NCBI RefSeq assembly: GCF_002575655.3
Contig: NC_053040.3
Location: 159,279,148 to 159,343,147, forward strand
Reading direction: 5' to 3'
DNA length: 64,000 nucleotides
DNA from: Aegilops tauschii subsp. strangulata
Lineage: Eukaryota > Streptophyta > Magnoliopsida > Poales > Poaceae
Shown: one piece after another, positions 11,261-21,533 of the stretch
Position numbering within the stretch: the stretch's first letter is position 1
Layout: the number at the start of each line of letters is the position of its first letter
Made by a program: the position numbers and the translations under genes
The notes under the pieces: model-generated
Told to the model about the DNA's origin: nothing
Databases searched by the model: none
The model's input: the letters and a program-made list of their open reading frames with translations, nothing else

Positions 11261-12433
11261 CACTCTTAAAACATAAGTGTTTCGAGTAGCGAAGCAAAAT
11301 GTCGCAATAGCAACAAGTTGAATCGGTAGCCCTGTTTTAACAGAGGCAAAAAAGGAAACAATTACTTGCCGATAAAGGAGGATGAAACAAAGGGTGACAG
11401 AAAGAAGCATCTAACTTATCTTGGATGGAAAACAAAGTAGGACAGTAGCATTTCTAAAACGGTTGCATTGATTCATATTAACAGAGACATTCTCTTGAAA
11501 CAACATTCATTAAAAAATGTAATTTACTTTTAACAGTGGCATTGCTTCAATTTTCCGGTGGCATTCTTAGATTAACAAAAGCAAAATAGATGTATGGGAC
11601 ATGCCAGCACCATGTGCGTCCACACGTATAAATGGGTGATGCAAAGTATGTAGCCAAGCAGCATATATGTGTTGGTCCCATATTTGTTCTCTTTGAACCT
11701 TCTTCCTATGTGAGGGCAGCAAATCTAGTCCTGCACAAACTACCCGACCCCCAGTTTCTTTCCCTTTTCAACAAAGAGATCGGTTCCTTACAGATGTGTG
11801 TACTGGGTTACCCCCTTTTTCCCTTTTCGACCTACAAAGTGGCTGGATAGCCAGCCTATACTACTTTCCGCCCCTCCTTTCCTCATTGAACCACGTCCTA
11901 GATTCTTGGTCCACCCCACCGCACCCTTCTTTCATCTTTGAACCAAGACCTAGATTCGACTACAGATCAAAAAAGATCCACATGCAGCTAGAGCAACGAC
12001 GGTTTCAAAGAAACTTATACCTTAGGGTCGTCGGGATGTGGCAAGGCGTGCGGCGGGAGGCCGGATCTGCCCACACTACGTACGACAGCGAGGAAGAAGG
12101 GGTCGGTGGCCCTCCCGCACAGGCGCTGGGTGAAAGAGAACAGCGCAGCCGGCAGTGGATTGGCTCCCTCGCCGAAGGTGATAGAGTGAATGCTGCACCT
12201 CCTCCCCTTCCCGGTGCGACGGGATACGGACGCCTCCTTCACCAGCTGTGAGGGGGGAGAGAGAGACAAGAGGCCAACACAGTCTTGTTTAGATCTGGTG
12301 AAGAGAGGGTGAGAGACTGTGGATATAGCAAACCCTAGCAAATGAACGCTGAGCCTCCAGCGTGTAACATATATGTAGTGCGGCGAGCGTGTGGAGAGTG
12401 CAAACCCTAGCGAACAAGCGCTGAGGCTCCCGC

Positions 12434-12446
12434 TTATATATATACT
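12434..12446 (-). promoter_or_regulatory. TATA box of unit 1
   Basis: On the - strand GTATATATATAAGC precedes GGGAGCCTCAGCGC. Units 3 and 4 have TATATA followed by similar AGGAGCC or GGAGCCTGCC sequences, so the arrangement is shared. Confidence 0.45.
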
Positions 12447-12479
12447 ACTGTAGTACGGACTGAGCTCCGGTGCCTTCAC

Positions 12480-12557
12480 TGCACCTGCTTTTGGCTGTAT
12501 GACAGGTGAGCCAGCCACATTTTGGGCCCACCTGTCATAAATCCAAAGGCAGGTGCA
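12480..12557. other. 78-base fold-back just upstream of the unit 1 TATA box
   Basis: The 29-base arms (12480-12508 and 12529-12557) begin TGCACCTGC and end GACAGGTG. They match as inverted repeats at 26 of 29 positions, with a 20-base loop. It could be a tiny MITE or a hairpin RNA locus. Units 2 to 4 lack it, so it is probably an insertion. Confidence 0.5.
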
Positions 12558-12690
12558 CTAAGTCAATGAAGTTGCGTCCATATAGTACTCTCGTGTATAC
12601 GACTAATATATAGTGGAGTGGTTTTCTTATTCTCTCCATAACAATCGTTTTAAATTGTGTAAGTATGAAACGAAACTCTTTATTTAATGT

Positions 12691-13479
12691 AGAGTGAAGA
12701 AAACTAGTACTACCTCTGATGAACTAACGATCCACGCCCACGCGTCCTGGTCGCACTTCCTGTCCTTCACATGTGGTACACTACCCTCCCTTAAGTGAAC
12801 AACCACACATGCGCCAAATTATCGGAAACGTGTGAGAGTGTGTACAAATAAAGAATTTTAATTTCAATTATCGGAAAGGTTTGAGAGTATTACAAAGTTT
12901 GACTTCAGTCAAATCTAATATGCGGAGTAAATAAAAATGGAGGGCTACTACGTCCATCCGGGTTTTTAGTCCACACCATTTTTTAAATCAAAGTTAATAG
13001 CTGGACAAATAAAATTACAGGGGAGCTGGAGACAAAGTTGTGAGAAGGCTTAGAAATCAATACAAAACTTATGCTCTTAGTACCAATGTCGATCCTTCTT
13101 CGAGGAAGCATTTGGTTCATAGCCAATTGTGTGATAAAATTGCACCAACGTGAAAGACGACTGCGTCTCCAACGCAACCAAGGTGAACTGACGAAGGATA
13201 TCATCTTTGTGCATAACAAGCAAAGAGCACTGATGGAAGACAGGTTGTTTTTCATTGAAAATCGATCAGCTTCACCAGCCGACGCAACCATGAGGCGTAA
13301 CCATGAGCATCGATAGGTCATCGTGGTGATGCATCATCCATTTCGCATCAAGTTTGGGTGAGGCACCTATGAAGTTCGACAAATCCTCACTGTGGTCTGT
13401 TTCTTCTCAGTAATCAAGCTCGAGGAAGGAAGAACCACGTGGCAGAGGACAGTGAGGCGGAACAACAATGGCCATCCAA
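12691..13479. other. Spacer between units 1 and 2
   Basis: There is no clear gene. A + frame at 13071-13316 and the - frame over it have no recognisable motif, and neither is repeated in the other spacers. Confidence 0.35.
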
Positions 13480-14290
13480 TTTTGCGCAGTTCCACTAAAA
13501 TTGAGGAAGACATGCCCGGGTATGGAGACACGCATCGCTGTTTCCAAAAATATAAAAAAGGGTTAGCAACGACATCTCAATTGTCAATAAGAATTAATGA
13601 AAAGTACACCAACAAACAGAAGCATCATAATTATCTTGATGGGAACTAAACCAGGATACCCGAGAAAAAAGCATTTCTTCATTTAACCAGTGATAGTACT
13701 ACCACCATATGGACAATGACCGCACAACCACCATGTACTTTTTGTCGAAACAACATGTATACCTCCATCGAGGCATAAATTAGGACAACTTTTCGAGTGG
13801 CATTTCCTCTATAATAGTACTAGTAGGTGATGTTGGACCAGCCGACGAACCCTAGCTACTATGCATGGGGAGCTGGGGAGTAGTCGCATAGAAGAAAACC
13901 CGCACGCAGCGACCTGGGGAGCTGGACCAGTACAAGAAGTTATACCTCAGGTGGGCGAGATGTCGTTTAGGCGGGCGGGCGGGATCTGCCCACAGACGGC
14001 AGCGAACAAGGGCGCAGAGGATCTTCGTCCGCGCCAGCGCCGGCTCCGAGAGGACGGTGCGCATCGGCTTCCTCCGTCGCCAACGGCGACAACGTCAACG
14101 CTGCACCTCCTCACCTCCCGCAGCGGACGGGATTCGGCCGGATCTGTGACCACCGGTGAGGAGAGAGATAGAGTGGACACTGTCATCTTGTTTTGATATG
14201 GAGAGGGTGAGAGAGCGAGACGCAAGAAACTCTATCAAACAAGAGGCTATAATGGAGTAAAAAAAATCTCTCTATAGCAGTGGTTTTAAA
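13480..14290 (-). repeat. Unit 2 of the internal CACTA array
   Basis: On - the unit begins near 14290. It contains CTCTCACC, GATCCGGCCGAATCCCGTCC and GGAGGTGCAGCG, then GTGGGCAGATCCCGCCCGCC, and ends at the donor-like CTGAG/GTATAAC near 13938. This matches the exon-like part of units 1 and 4. The TTGCGCAGTTCCACTAAAA motif follows at 13480-13500, and a TTATCTTGATGGGAAC block lies about 150 bp to its right in + coordinates. A TATA box is not obvious. Confidence 0.5.
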
Positions 14291-15380
14291 TAGAATACAC
14301 ACGTTCCCGGAAAACAGAAACGAAAACTGGCGGACAATTTTTCTAACGTACCAAGAAAGAAAACTCGATTAAAAACACGCCCCCGTTTCCAGGTCGCGAG
14401 AGTCGTCGCGCGCACACACACATAGACATAGACATGCATATCCGTGTTTACGTAAAATTCCATTTCCATCTCCATCTCCAATCATATTTGTCCAACTGGC
14501 ACATTATTTACGTTGTTAATTATATACGCAGCAATATTAACATACAACATCTCTTGTTTGCGCACGTCCGGACCACTGCCACGACCGGTCCTGACCAACC
14601 CGAACCCTCTTCGTCACCCGCGCGTGCTTCCCGCCCGAAACGGTCAGTGCCGCATTCATGCCCGGCCAGAGCGGACGCGACCTCTCACTGGCGCCGGCAT
14701 TGAAGCGGCGCGCCGGCCGAGAGAGCATCGCCCGCGCCGCTTCCGGGTGCACGCGGCTGCTCCGCGTTCAAAGGTCGCAATAGCCGGCTACAACATGCAT
14801 GTAAAAAGTTCTTGGGAGTCCGTGCTACAGCTAGCTGTCCTCCCCCAACTCGTCAATCTCTTCCAGTAGTGCTAGTACTCCATGGCGCGATCCATCGACA
14901 AGCAGGCGGGAAAGTTATCGTATACTCGGTTTGCGGTGAGTGGCATGCCGAGCGACCGTATGGGGTCGAGCCATGGAGGAGGGTGAGACACGAACACGAC
15001 AGACATGATTTAAACGTTGGTTTTGCTCGATGGCGCGATCCAACGAAATGAAACGTTGGTTTCTCTCCGTTTCCATTTTTTCTCCGGAAAAACGGAAACT
15101 TTCCACTCCATTTTCATTCCTATTCCAAGGTTGCCCCGTTACAACATTCCATCAAATACAAAGGAAAACTAACACGCATGCTGATGCATCTCAATGATTC
15201 ACAGATCATAGCCAATATTTACTTCACAACTAAAGAAAAAAGTTGTGAGAGCGTGTACGAAAAAAAAACTACTGATGGGGTCACTATGACTTAAACCCTA
15301 AACCCTAAACATGATTTAATTTCCTGGCCTGGTAGAACTTGTCGAAGGAAAGACGGCTGGCACCCTCGGATCATACGATG
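14291..15380. other. Spacer between units 2 and 3
   Basis: A GC-rich stretch at 14560-14780 and two tandem copies of CCCTAAA near 15295-15310 are the only notable features. I see no supported gene. Confidence 0.35.
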
Positions 15381-15381
15381 C

Positions 15382-15850
15382 TTTTGTGCAGTTCCACTAA
15401 AATCGACCTGAGCATCCCTGATGGCAAAGATATTGAAGAAGTGTGATTAGAATAATAGTACTGGCACTAGTTCATGAGACATAAACTCATCACAAGTGGA
15501 AGCCGGTAGAAGTAGAGAAAGATAGACATGGAGATGGAGCTACGGCAGTGGAGCAAGCCGGCTCCAAAAGGAAGATGGACTACCTGGGACGTCGGGCTAT
15601 AGCTAGAAGGGCGGTTGGGACGCGGCATCGACCGATACCGCGGTGACCCCCGATTGGGACGCACCGTCTGTGGGTTTTCTCCCTCGCCGATTTCGACCGC
15701 GTCTACGCAGAACATTGTTCCCTTCCCCTAGCTGCGGGATCAGGCCCGTCGTTCTATGCTTGTGAAGAGAGCAACCTAAGCAAGCAGGCTTGTAGCTAAG
15801 GCTCCTGCTAGTGTATATATAGTGGTTTTCTTTTTCTCTCCATATCAACC
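15382..15850 (-). repeat. Unit 3 of the internal CACTA array, short form
   Basis: On - the unit starts with ATGGAGAGAAAAAG and a TATA box (15813-15822), then AGCAGGAGCC. A leader follows with an ATG at 15715 and an 82-codon frame without recognisable motifs. TTTTGTGCAGTTCCACTAAA lies at 15382-15401 and continues TCGACCTGAGCATCCCTG. Unit 4 has nearly the same continuation (AGAGCTGAGCGTCCCTG). Confidence 0.5.
15813..15822 (-). promoter_or_regulatory. TATA box of unit 3
   Basis: On - the sequence is CCACTATATATACACTAGC followed by AGGAGCC. The same CCACTATATA block and flanks occur upstream of units 1 and 4. Confidence 0.45.
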
Positions 15851-16232
15851 ATTTTATATTGCGTACGTGTCATTCAAGAGTAAAATGATGGTTGCTTCTT
15901 CCGACTAACTTACTGTGTGATTTGACTGCTCCTTAGTGGCCCCTACACGTACTCCCCCTACGTGTATGCAACAGTCACACGTACACATGGACGCAAAAAC
16001 GCGCGCGATGCCCTAATGCATGCATGTCCGAGCACACGATGGAACACACACGGTCACGCTCAAGTGCTCAACCTACACGTGCATGCACACACATACTCAG
16101 TCAGGGTGAGCTAGTGACCGTATAAACACCAGAAAATATATATATTGAGCGCAATGAGCATATTATGAAGTCCACTGACCGTATTTTTACAAATATACAG
16201 TGACAGACAGTGTATTTATCTCGTTTGAAATT
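15851..16232. other. Spacer without recognised features
   Basis: The segment contains many CACACGTAC-like steps at 15945-16095. I see no gene or repeat boundary. Confidence 0.3.
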
Positions 16233-16975
16233 AAGACAATATTAACCGGAGAGGAGGCAGTATGGACTAGCATTACTTTGCTGTGTCCCGTCAACTTGCC
16301 GAACAAGGAGAAGGTTGCAGGATGGGAGAAGCTTGCGCGCGGTGGCTCGCAGGACAAGGAGAAACTTTTGACTAATGCAAGCTCTCCCTCGCTCAGGCGG
16401 TGGACGTGCAACAGTTAATTCGGTGTCAGATTGCCAGAAGCATACACTATACTACTAGTGCTATTATTGTTCGACTTCCCGAATAGGCGAACAGCCAAGC
16501 GCAAAGTAAACAGGTCAGCAAACCTTGCGGCGCATCTTCGTGCGAACCGTGCTTGCTGCACTTTGAATGTGGCCGAGAGCTGGCTTGATGAAACACCTCG
16601 CTTCCTACTTCTTTTTTTGCGGGGTACCTCGCTTCCTAGTGACCAGTGTCTTGGCTGATCGTCCTAAGAATGCTTATATATGAATAAAGCTCTCTCATTT
16701 ACTCGCAAAAAAGATTAAGCCATATTAACCGGAAAGGAGGGAGTATGGACTAGCACTACTTTTTGGTGTGTCCCGTCAACTCGCAGAACGAGGAGAAGCT
16801 TGCAGGACAAGGTGAAGCTCGCTTACGCCTTTTGACTAATGCAACCTACCCTCGGTGGACATGCATCAGTCCATTCGGTGTCAGATTGTCAGAGGCATAC
16901 ACTGTAGTACCCAACATGCGGAGTACCATCATTGTTCGACTTCACAAAGAGGCGAAGAGCCAAGCGCAGTAGTAC
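16233..16975. repeat. Direct duplication of about 270 bp with a 200-bp spacer
   Basis: The segment 16233-16512 matches 16708-16975. Shared landmarks in order are TATTAACCGGA, GTATGGACTAGCA, GTGTCCCGTCAACT, CTTTTGACTAATGCAA, TCGGTGTCAGATTG and TTGTTCGACTTC. Substitutions and indels separate the copies. Open frames run through both copies but are not the same length, so this looks like duplicated non-coding DNA or a decayed gene piece. Confidence 0.75.
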
Positions 16976-17833
16976 GAGTAGTACTACTACTAGAACCGCA
17001 TGGTGGAGCGTCTGTACTCTTATTTTTTTATCTCTGATAAAGTACACGTTTATTCCGGAGAAGGGCGGAAAACGGCAGCCCAACATGTAATGAATGATAT
17101 CAATCAACCAACCATGCTCGAATATATCTTGGCCTCCGTGCGAGCCCGTCTGTGTGTTCTCGCTCCTCGTCTCTCTCAAGGAACGGCGGGTTGGCTCTTT
17201 GCCGTCAATTGAGATCGGTTTGCTCACACTCCTGTCCCACATGTCAGTGATATGCCAAGAGGAGGCGCGTTGACCGACTGGCCATACGCGTACTTGGTTT
17301 TGCACCTTCATACCACTCCTCCCTCCGTCACAGTTTACAGGGCGCGCTTCATTATGATGCATTTCTCTCAATGCATTTCCACCACCAGAGAGACTTTAGA
17401 CGCGTTTGGTTTAATGCTCAATTAATTAGGGCGTGGTAACCGCAATCAAGTTCACAATTTTCTCTCCATGTACTGTACTACTACGGAGTGGAGTAAGTGC
17501 ATGCATGTGTGTACCCAGGGTGGAAGCACTGCATGCATGTGTGTACGCATTATTCCCTCTAGTAATAGACGCCGTGCTATAACTACCAATGCTATTTTTC
17601 AGGCCGATCGCTAGTCGCCTTGGTCCCACAGATTTTTTTTCTTTTTTCTGAAGCGCGCTGTATAAACAGTGACGGATGGAGTAGTATGAGCGGATTCAAA
17701 GAAGAGCGTATTGATGGTTGCTTCTTCAGAGCAACTTACAGTGGGAAAGGTGGGGCTTATGATTTGACTGCTCATTACTCACTATTAATGCGGCGCAACG
17801 ACCGGGCTGAGTCTCCCATGCGGTTGTGCACTA
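16976..17833. other. CACTA interior without a supported gene
   Basis: The CTCCCTCCGTCACAGTTTACA near 17310 resembles a Stowaway end, but no partner end with a TA duplication is visible. ATGCATGTGTGTAC occurs twice near 17505 and 17535. Confidence 0.35.
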
Positions 17834-18051
17834 CCCCCTCGGTTCTTAAATATACTCCGGAGTATTTGTCTTTCTAGAGATTTCAACGAGTGACTACTCA
17901 AATATTTGTCTTTTTAGAGATTTCAAATGGACTGGCACATACGGATGTATATAGACATATTTTAGAGTGTAGATTCACTCATTTTGCTCCGTATGTAGTC
18001 ACTTGTTGAAATCTCTAGAAAGACGAATAGAATATTTAGGAACGGAGGGAG
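17834..18051. mobile_element. Stowaway-type MITE (Tc1/mariner superfamily)
   Basis: The left end CCCCCTCGGTTCTTAAATA and the right end, whose complement reads CTCCCTCCGTTCCTAAATA, are inverted repeats flanked by TA on both sides. The interior contains TTTAGAGATTTCAA and GTAGATTCACTCATTTTGC, typical of the common Triticeae Thalos/Athos-like MITEs. Confidence 0.85.
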
Positions 18052-18053
18052 TA

Positions 18054-18140
18054 CACATACGAAGCAAAATGAGTGAATCTACACTCTAAAATATGCCCGT
18101 TTGAAATTTGTAAAAAGACAAATATTTAGGAACGAAGGAG
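18054..18140. mobile_element. Fragment of a second Stowaway-type MITE
   Basis: Directly after the TA of the previous MITE, the block GCAAAATGAGTGAATCTACA...ATATTTAGGAACGAAGGAG reappears. It is the right half of a related MITE in inverted order for the inner motif. The left end is missing. Confidence 0.6.
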
Positions 18141-18142
18141 TA

Positions 18143-18539
18143 TAATTTTGTGCATGGCACATGGACCCGGATGATGAAGAGGCTTCTGGCAATGCCATCA
18201 AGCTTCCATCATTTGTTTACATAATTGACGTACTATACAAATAATTTTCCAGCGACATGAAATTGTACAATGGTGTGAGCTTTCAGCTTTTGTTTCGCGT
18301 GTCTTGCCATCGATGCTCTTTCAGAAACAATAAAAAACTAACTTCCTTGCTAATGCATGTCAATTAATAGCAGATCAGAGCTAATAATTACATCACAACT
18401 GAAGACAGAGTTGTGAGAAGGTGTTAAATTAAAATTGATCCATGCTTTCATTGGCAGCAACGTCCCCCCAGCTCTGTCTAAATCAACAAGGCATGTTGGG
18501 AAAAAAAGTAGCTGTCTGGAGCATGCAACATTCCGATCA
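18143..18539. other. Spacer between the MITEs and unit 4
   Basis: AT-rich, with no recognised gene or repeat boundary. Confidence 0.3.
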
Positions 18540-18740
18540 TTTTGTGCAGTTCCACTAAAATAGAGCTGAGCGTCCCTGTTCCAAAGATATTAAGTGTGAT
18601 TACGATAATAGAGGACTGTTGATGAAACAATAAACACACAAATAGAAGTCGGTCACCTTTGCAGTCTCTCTTAAGACTAACTAGTTGGAGAAGATTAGGC
18701 TCGGAGTTGGATGAGGAGGATAGAGCAAAACCAATCTCCC

Positions 18741-18804
18741 TTTGTGCAGTCGCACTGAAATGTAGAGACGTTGCCCGTGTGACATTTTAGTACAACTGCA
18801 CAAA
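18741..18804. ncRNA. Fold-back with 24-base arms (unit 4)
   Basis: The left arm 18741-18764 (TTTGTGCAGTCGCACTGAAA...) pairs with 18781-18804 with about three mismatches or bulges and one G:U pair, around a 16-base loop. Size and shape fit a small plant microRNA precursor. Expression cannot be judged from sequence. Confidence 0.45.
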
Positions 18805-18836
18805 ACACTCTTAAGAAAAAAGTGATTTGTGCAGTT
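18794..18836. ncRNA. Second fold-back sharing an arm with the previous one
   Basis: AACTGCACAAAACACT (18794-18809) pairs at 15 of 16 positions with AGTGATTTGTGCAGTT (18821-18836) around an 11-base loop. Its left arm is the right arm of the 18741-18804 hairpin, so the two structures exclude each other. Confidence 0.45.
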
Positions 18837-19264
18837 CACCAAAAGGTCGCAATAGCAACGAGTAGAAGGGAAATAATTACTGGCCAATAACAGTTGATGA
18901 CACATGCGACGACAAAAAAGAAGCATATTCCTTGTCCTAAGGGAAGATAACAACACGGTTGTGTTTGTCTAAAACGGTGTGAGGACGAGAATGCAATATG
19001 GAAAGTACACCGGACGAGCTACGTTTTGGGCAAAGAACTATGGGAGATCCACAAGCAGCGACTTGGGAAGACGGGCAGTGGAGCATGGCCGAAGGGGATA
19101 CGTGGAGTCGTCGGGATGTAACTAGGTGAGCGGCGGCGGGCGGAATCTGCGAGCAGGTGGCGTAGGCCCTGCCGCGCCGGAGCTTGGTCAGAGAGAACGG
19201 CGTGTACCGCAGATCGGGACGTGCTGCCTCGGCGCCGTCAAACGGAGAAACGATGCACTTCCTC

Positions 19265-19455
19265 CCTTTCCCCCGGCGGACGGGATGCGGCCGGATCAGT
19301 GACCAACGGTGAGAGAGAGAGAGGCCACCGCACTCCCTTTCCCCCGGCGGACGGGATGCGGCCGGATCAGTGACCAACGGTGAGAGAGAGAGAGAGAGGC
19401 CACCGCACTCCCTTTCCCCCGGCGGACGGGATGCGGCCGGATCAGTGACCAACCA
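19265..19455. repeat. Three tandem copies of a 71-75-bp block
   Basis: GGCGGACGGGATGCGGCCGG recurs at 19275, 19346 and 19421. Each copy is followed by ATCAGTGACCAAC. The first two copies then run into a GA run and CCACCGCACTCCC. The length difference between copies comes from the GA run. The block lies in the exon-like part of unit 4. Confidence 0.85.
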
Positions 19456-19503
19456 GGTGTGAGATACTCTGAAGAGCGACAAACCAGGCAGGCAGGCTCC
19501 ATT

Positions 19504-19511
19504 GTATATAG
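19504..19511 (-). promoter_or_regulatory. TATA box of unit 4
   Basis: On - the sequence is CTCACTATATACAATGGAGCC, close to the unit 3 arrangement. Confidence 0.4.
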
Positions 19512-19560
19512 TGAGCGGACTACCTTTTTCTCCATAAAAATCATTTTATATTCTGTGTAC

Positions 19561-21533
19561 GTGCCATTGAGCGCTATAACTTTATTTAAAAATAACGCGG
19601 CAACGCGTCAAGTCGAACTTTGTTTCGTGCACGCGTGGTACATGACCTCCCTAGGTAAACAACCGCTACAGGCGTTCAAATTAGCACGTGGGTTGCCATT
19701 TCGTATAGAAATGAGCTCCACCGTGTACCCGCGCGGGTGTGGCTGGGCATGAAGCATGAGTACGTGCACGATGCACCTATTCTCTTCTTGTATACGTACA
19801 CCACCTACGTGGGGTTGTGTGAGAGAGATACAAACCTAGAGAGATATAGTGTGTGGGTTCTTGAGAGTTTGGGGGGGGGGGTCAATCAAAAAATGTAACA
19901 TATGCAATGTGTGTGAAATAGAGTCCTGGATATAACATATATATAGAGGGGGCGATCCACGAGAAGAGAGTGGAGGTATCATCGGCTTGAGGTGTCCATA
20001 GAATCGAAGAGAGGGATGATGTGTGTGTGTGTGCGCGCGCGATCGATAAAGAGTGCCATCGAATTTGTGTGTGCCCACGTCAAAGATATAGAGTGGCTGG
20101 CCTACTGGAACGTGAGATGGGACATGTGCAGTTTGTCTCTGTGGCATGGATACCTACTTGCAGCGCTCGACTATTGGTGTGTGGTGGGGGAAGAGGGAGG
20201 CCCAATTAACTATAGAGGTACAATGGCTGGTATATGTGTGGAGGAGGAGAGAGGCCTACCTCATGTATTAAGGAGATCGATCTACCTCATGTATTAAGGG
20301 AGATCGACCGGCATCCATGCATATGTGCAGGAGAGGAATAAGGTTGGGAGGGAGACAGAGCTAGAGTGTTGGAGGGGGTGGTAGTGGAGTTGCTTCTAAC
20401 AAATGGTGGGATAGGCTTGCTAGACAAACGGAGGGCACGCCCGCAATATCAATAAGAGAGGAGATGGATGCTTGTTGTCTGTGCACGTGCGTGTGAGAGA
20501 CGGGTCAGGAGGCATGCACGAATGATGAGGGGGGACGATGTGGCTGTGGTAAGCAGACGTAACTACATAGGAAGATCAATCGCCCTTTGTTAGAGAAAGG
20601 AGAGACATAACTTGTGAGGTACGTCGATCGATGGGGGGGTAGTTAAAGTCGATCTAGGTATATGTTGGGAGATCGATCGGTATACATGCATGTGTGTGTT
20701 AGAAGCAAATGAGGCACGAGGAGAAGGATAGAGAGAGAGGGATGCATGTAGGAGGTGGTACGAGAGGCATACTATATCGAGGGGGAGGAGTGTGCGAGTA
20801 CGAGAACGATGAAAAGAGTGGTGGGAGTGAGGCATGGACGGTGACAAGAGAAGAGAGGAAGCTTGTGTTTGTGCTAGGCACACCTGGCTAGAGAGGCATA
20901 TCGATCGATGTGTGCCGTAAAGAAGGAGCTGGGGGGCCTACACACACCGTGGGTGAACGACCTAAAGTGAAAAGACGAATTTGCGCGATGGAGCTAGAGA
21001 ATGCTGAGGGAGGGTGAGAGGGATGCGGGCGTGTGCATGCACAAGAGAAAGTTAGCGCTAGCTACAAAGATAAGAGGGTTGTGTGGGTGTAAAAGACGAA
21101 TAGAGATCATATATACTTCATTATAAAAAGCGAATTCGGATATTTGAAGAATTTATCATAGTGTTTCAAACCGACGCATGTGTGAATATATATAACGGTG
21201 ATACACATGGTGTGGTTATGAACATTTTATTCTACATTTAATATATTTTATCTATACTCTTATAAAAACGGAGTTGTTGATGATGGTGTGCCTGCCATCC
21301 TGCATTATAGGCCGTCCGATTTATATCTGGCGGATAGCAAGGAAACTATGATGGTTGAAGTTGGCAACAATCATGATTGTAGATTCTTATTGAAATAGAG
21401 AAATGAATTCAAATTTAGTTCGAATTGCAGCGGTAGTATAGACATTTGGAATGCACTAAAATGTTGGTATGAGTAGGTTACATGCATTATACAACGAGCG
21501 AAAAAATTTAATCGGACATAACATGGATTCATA
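19561..21533. other. Purine-rich CACTA interior without a supported gene
   Basis: The + strand from about 19800 to 21100 is rich in GAGAG, GGAGG and GATCGATC. A run of 9 G lies near 19873 and a short GT repeat near 20020. Open frames on both strands follow this composition. A possible Helitron-like start (TCTATACTCTTATAAAAACG) lies at about 21251. Confidence 0.4.

Larger units (their letters stand above)
10416..12690 (-). repeat. Unit 1 of the internal CACTA array (TATA, GC-rich exon, hairpin motif)
   Basis: Read on the - strand the unit starts with a TATA box near 12440. A GC-rich stretch follows to about 12020, containing GCAGATCCGGCC and ending at the donor-like AAG/GTATAAG. Downstream are two copies of the TTTGTGCAGTT...AAAA motif, at 11195 and 10416. 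A direct duplication lies within the unit: about 10550-11040 matches about 11405-11690, sharing TATCTTAATGGGAAAC-like, GGTGATGCAGAGT-like and GTTGGTCCCATTT blocks. The order of modules is the same as in units 2 and 4. I do not recognise a protein. A spliced non-coding transcript or a decayed gene are both possible. Confidence 0.55.
18540..19560 (-). repeat. Unit 4 of the internal CACTA array
   Basis: On - a TATA box near 19507 is followed by GGAGCCTGCC. Next come three tandem copies of a GC-rich block with GATCCGGCCGCATCCCGTCC, then an exon-like stretch with CTCCGGCGCGGCAGGGC and GCAGATTCCGCCCGCCGCC, as in units 1 and 2. The TTTGTGCAGTTCCACTAAAA motif lies at 18541-18560. Two further related motifs at 18741 and 18825 build alternative fold-backs. 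The ATTACTGGCCAATAACAGTTGATGA block right of them matches a block right of the motif at 10416. Confidence 0.55.

Noticed and set aside
15295..15310. Telomere-like CCCTAAA repeats
   Set aside because: Only two tandem copies. Too short for an interstitial telomere, and such telo-box words are common in plant DNA.
17305..17345. Possible Stowaway MITE start CTCCCTCCGTCACAG
   Set aside because: No matching inverted end and no TA duplication within a reasonable distance.
20590..20891. Ser/His/Pro-rich and Glu/Arg-rich frames on opposite strands
   Set aside because: Caused by the purine-rich strand asymmetry of this region. No motif or splice support.
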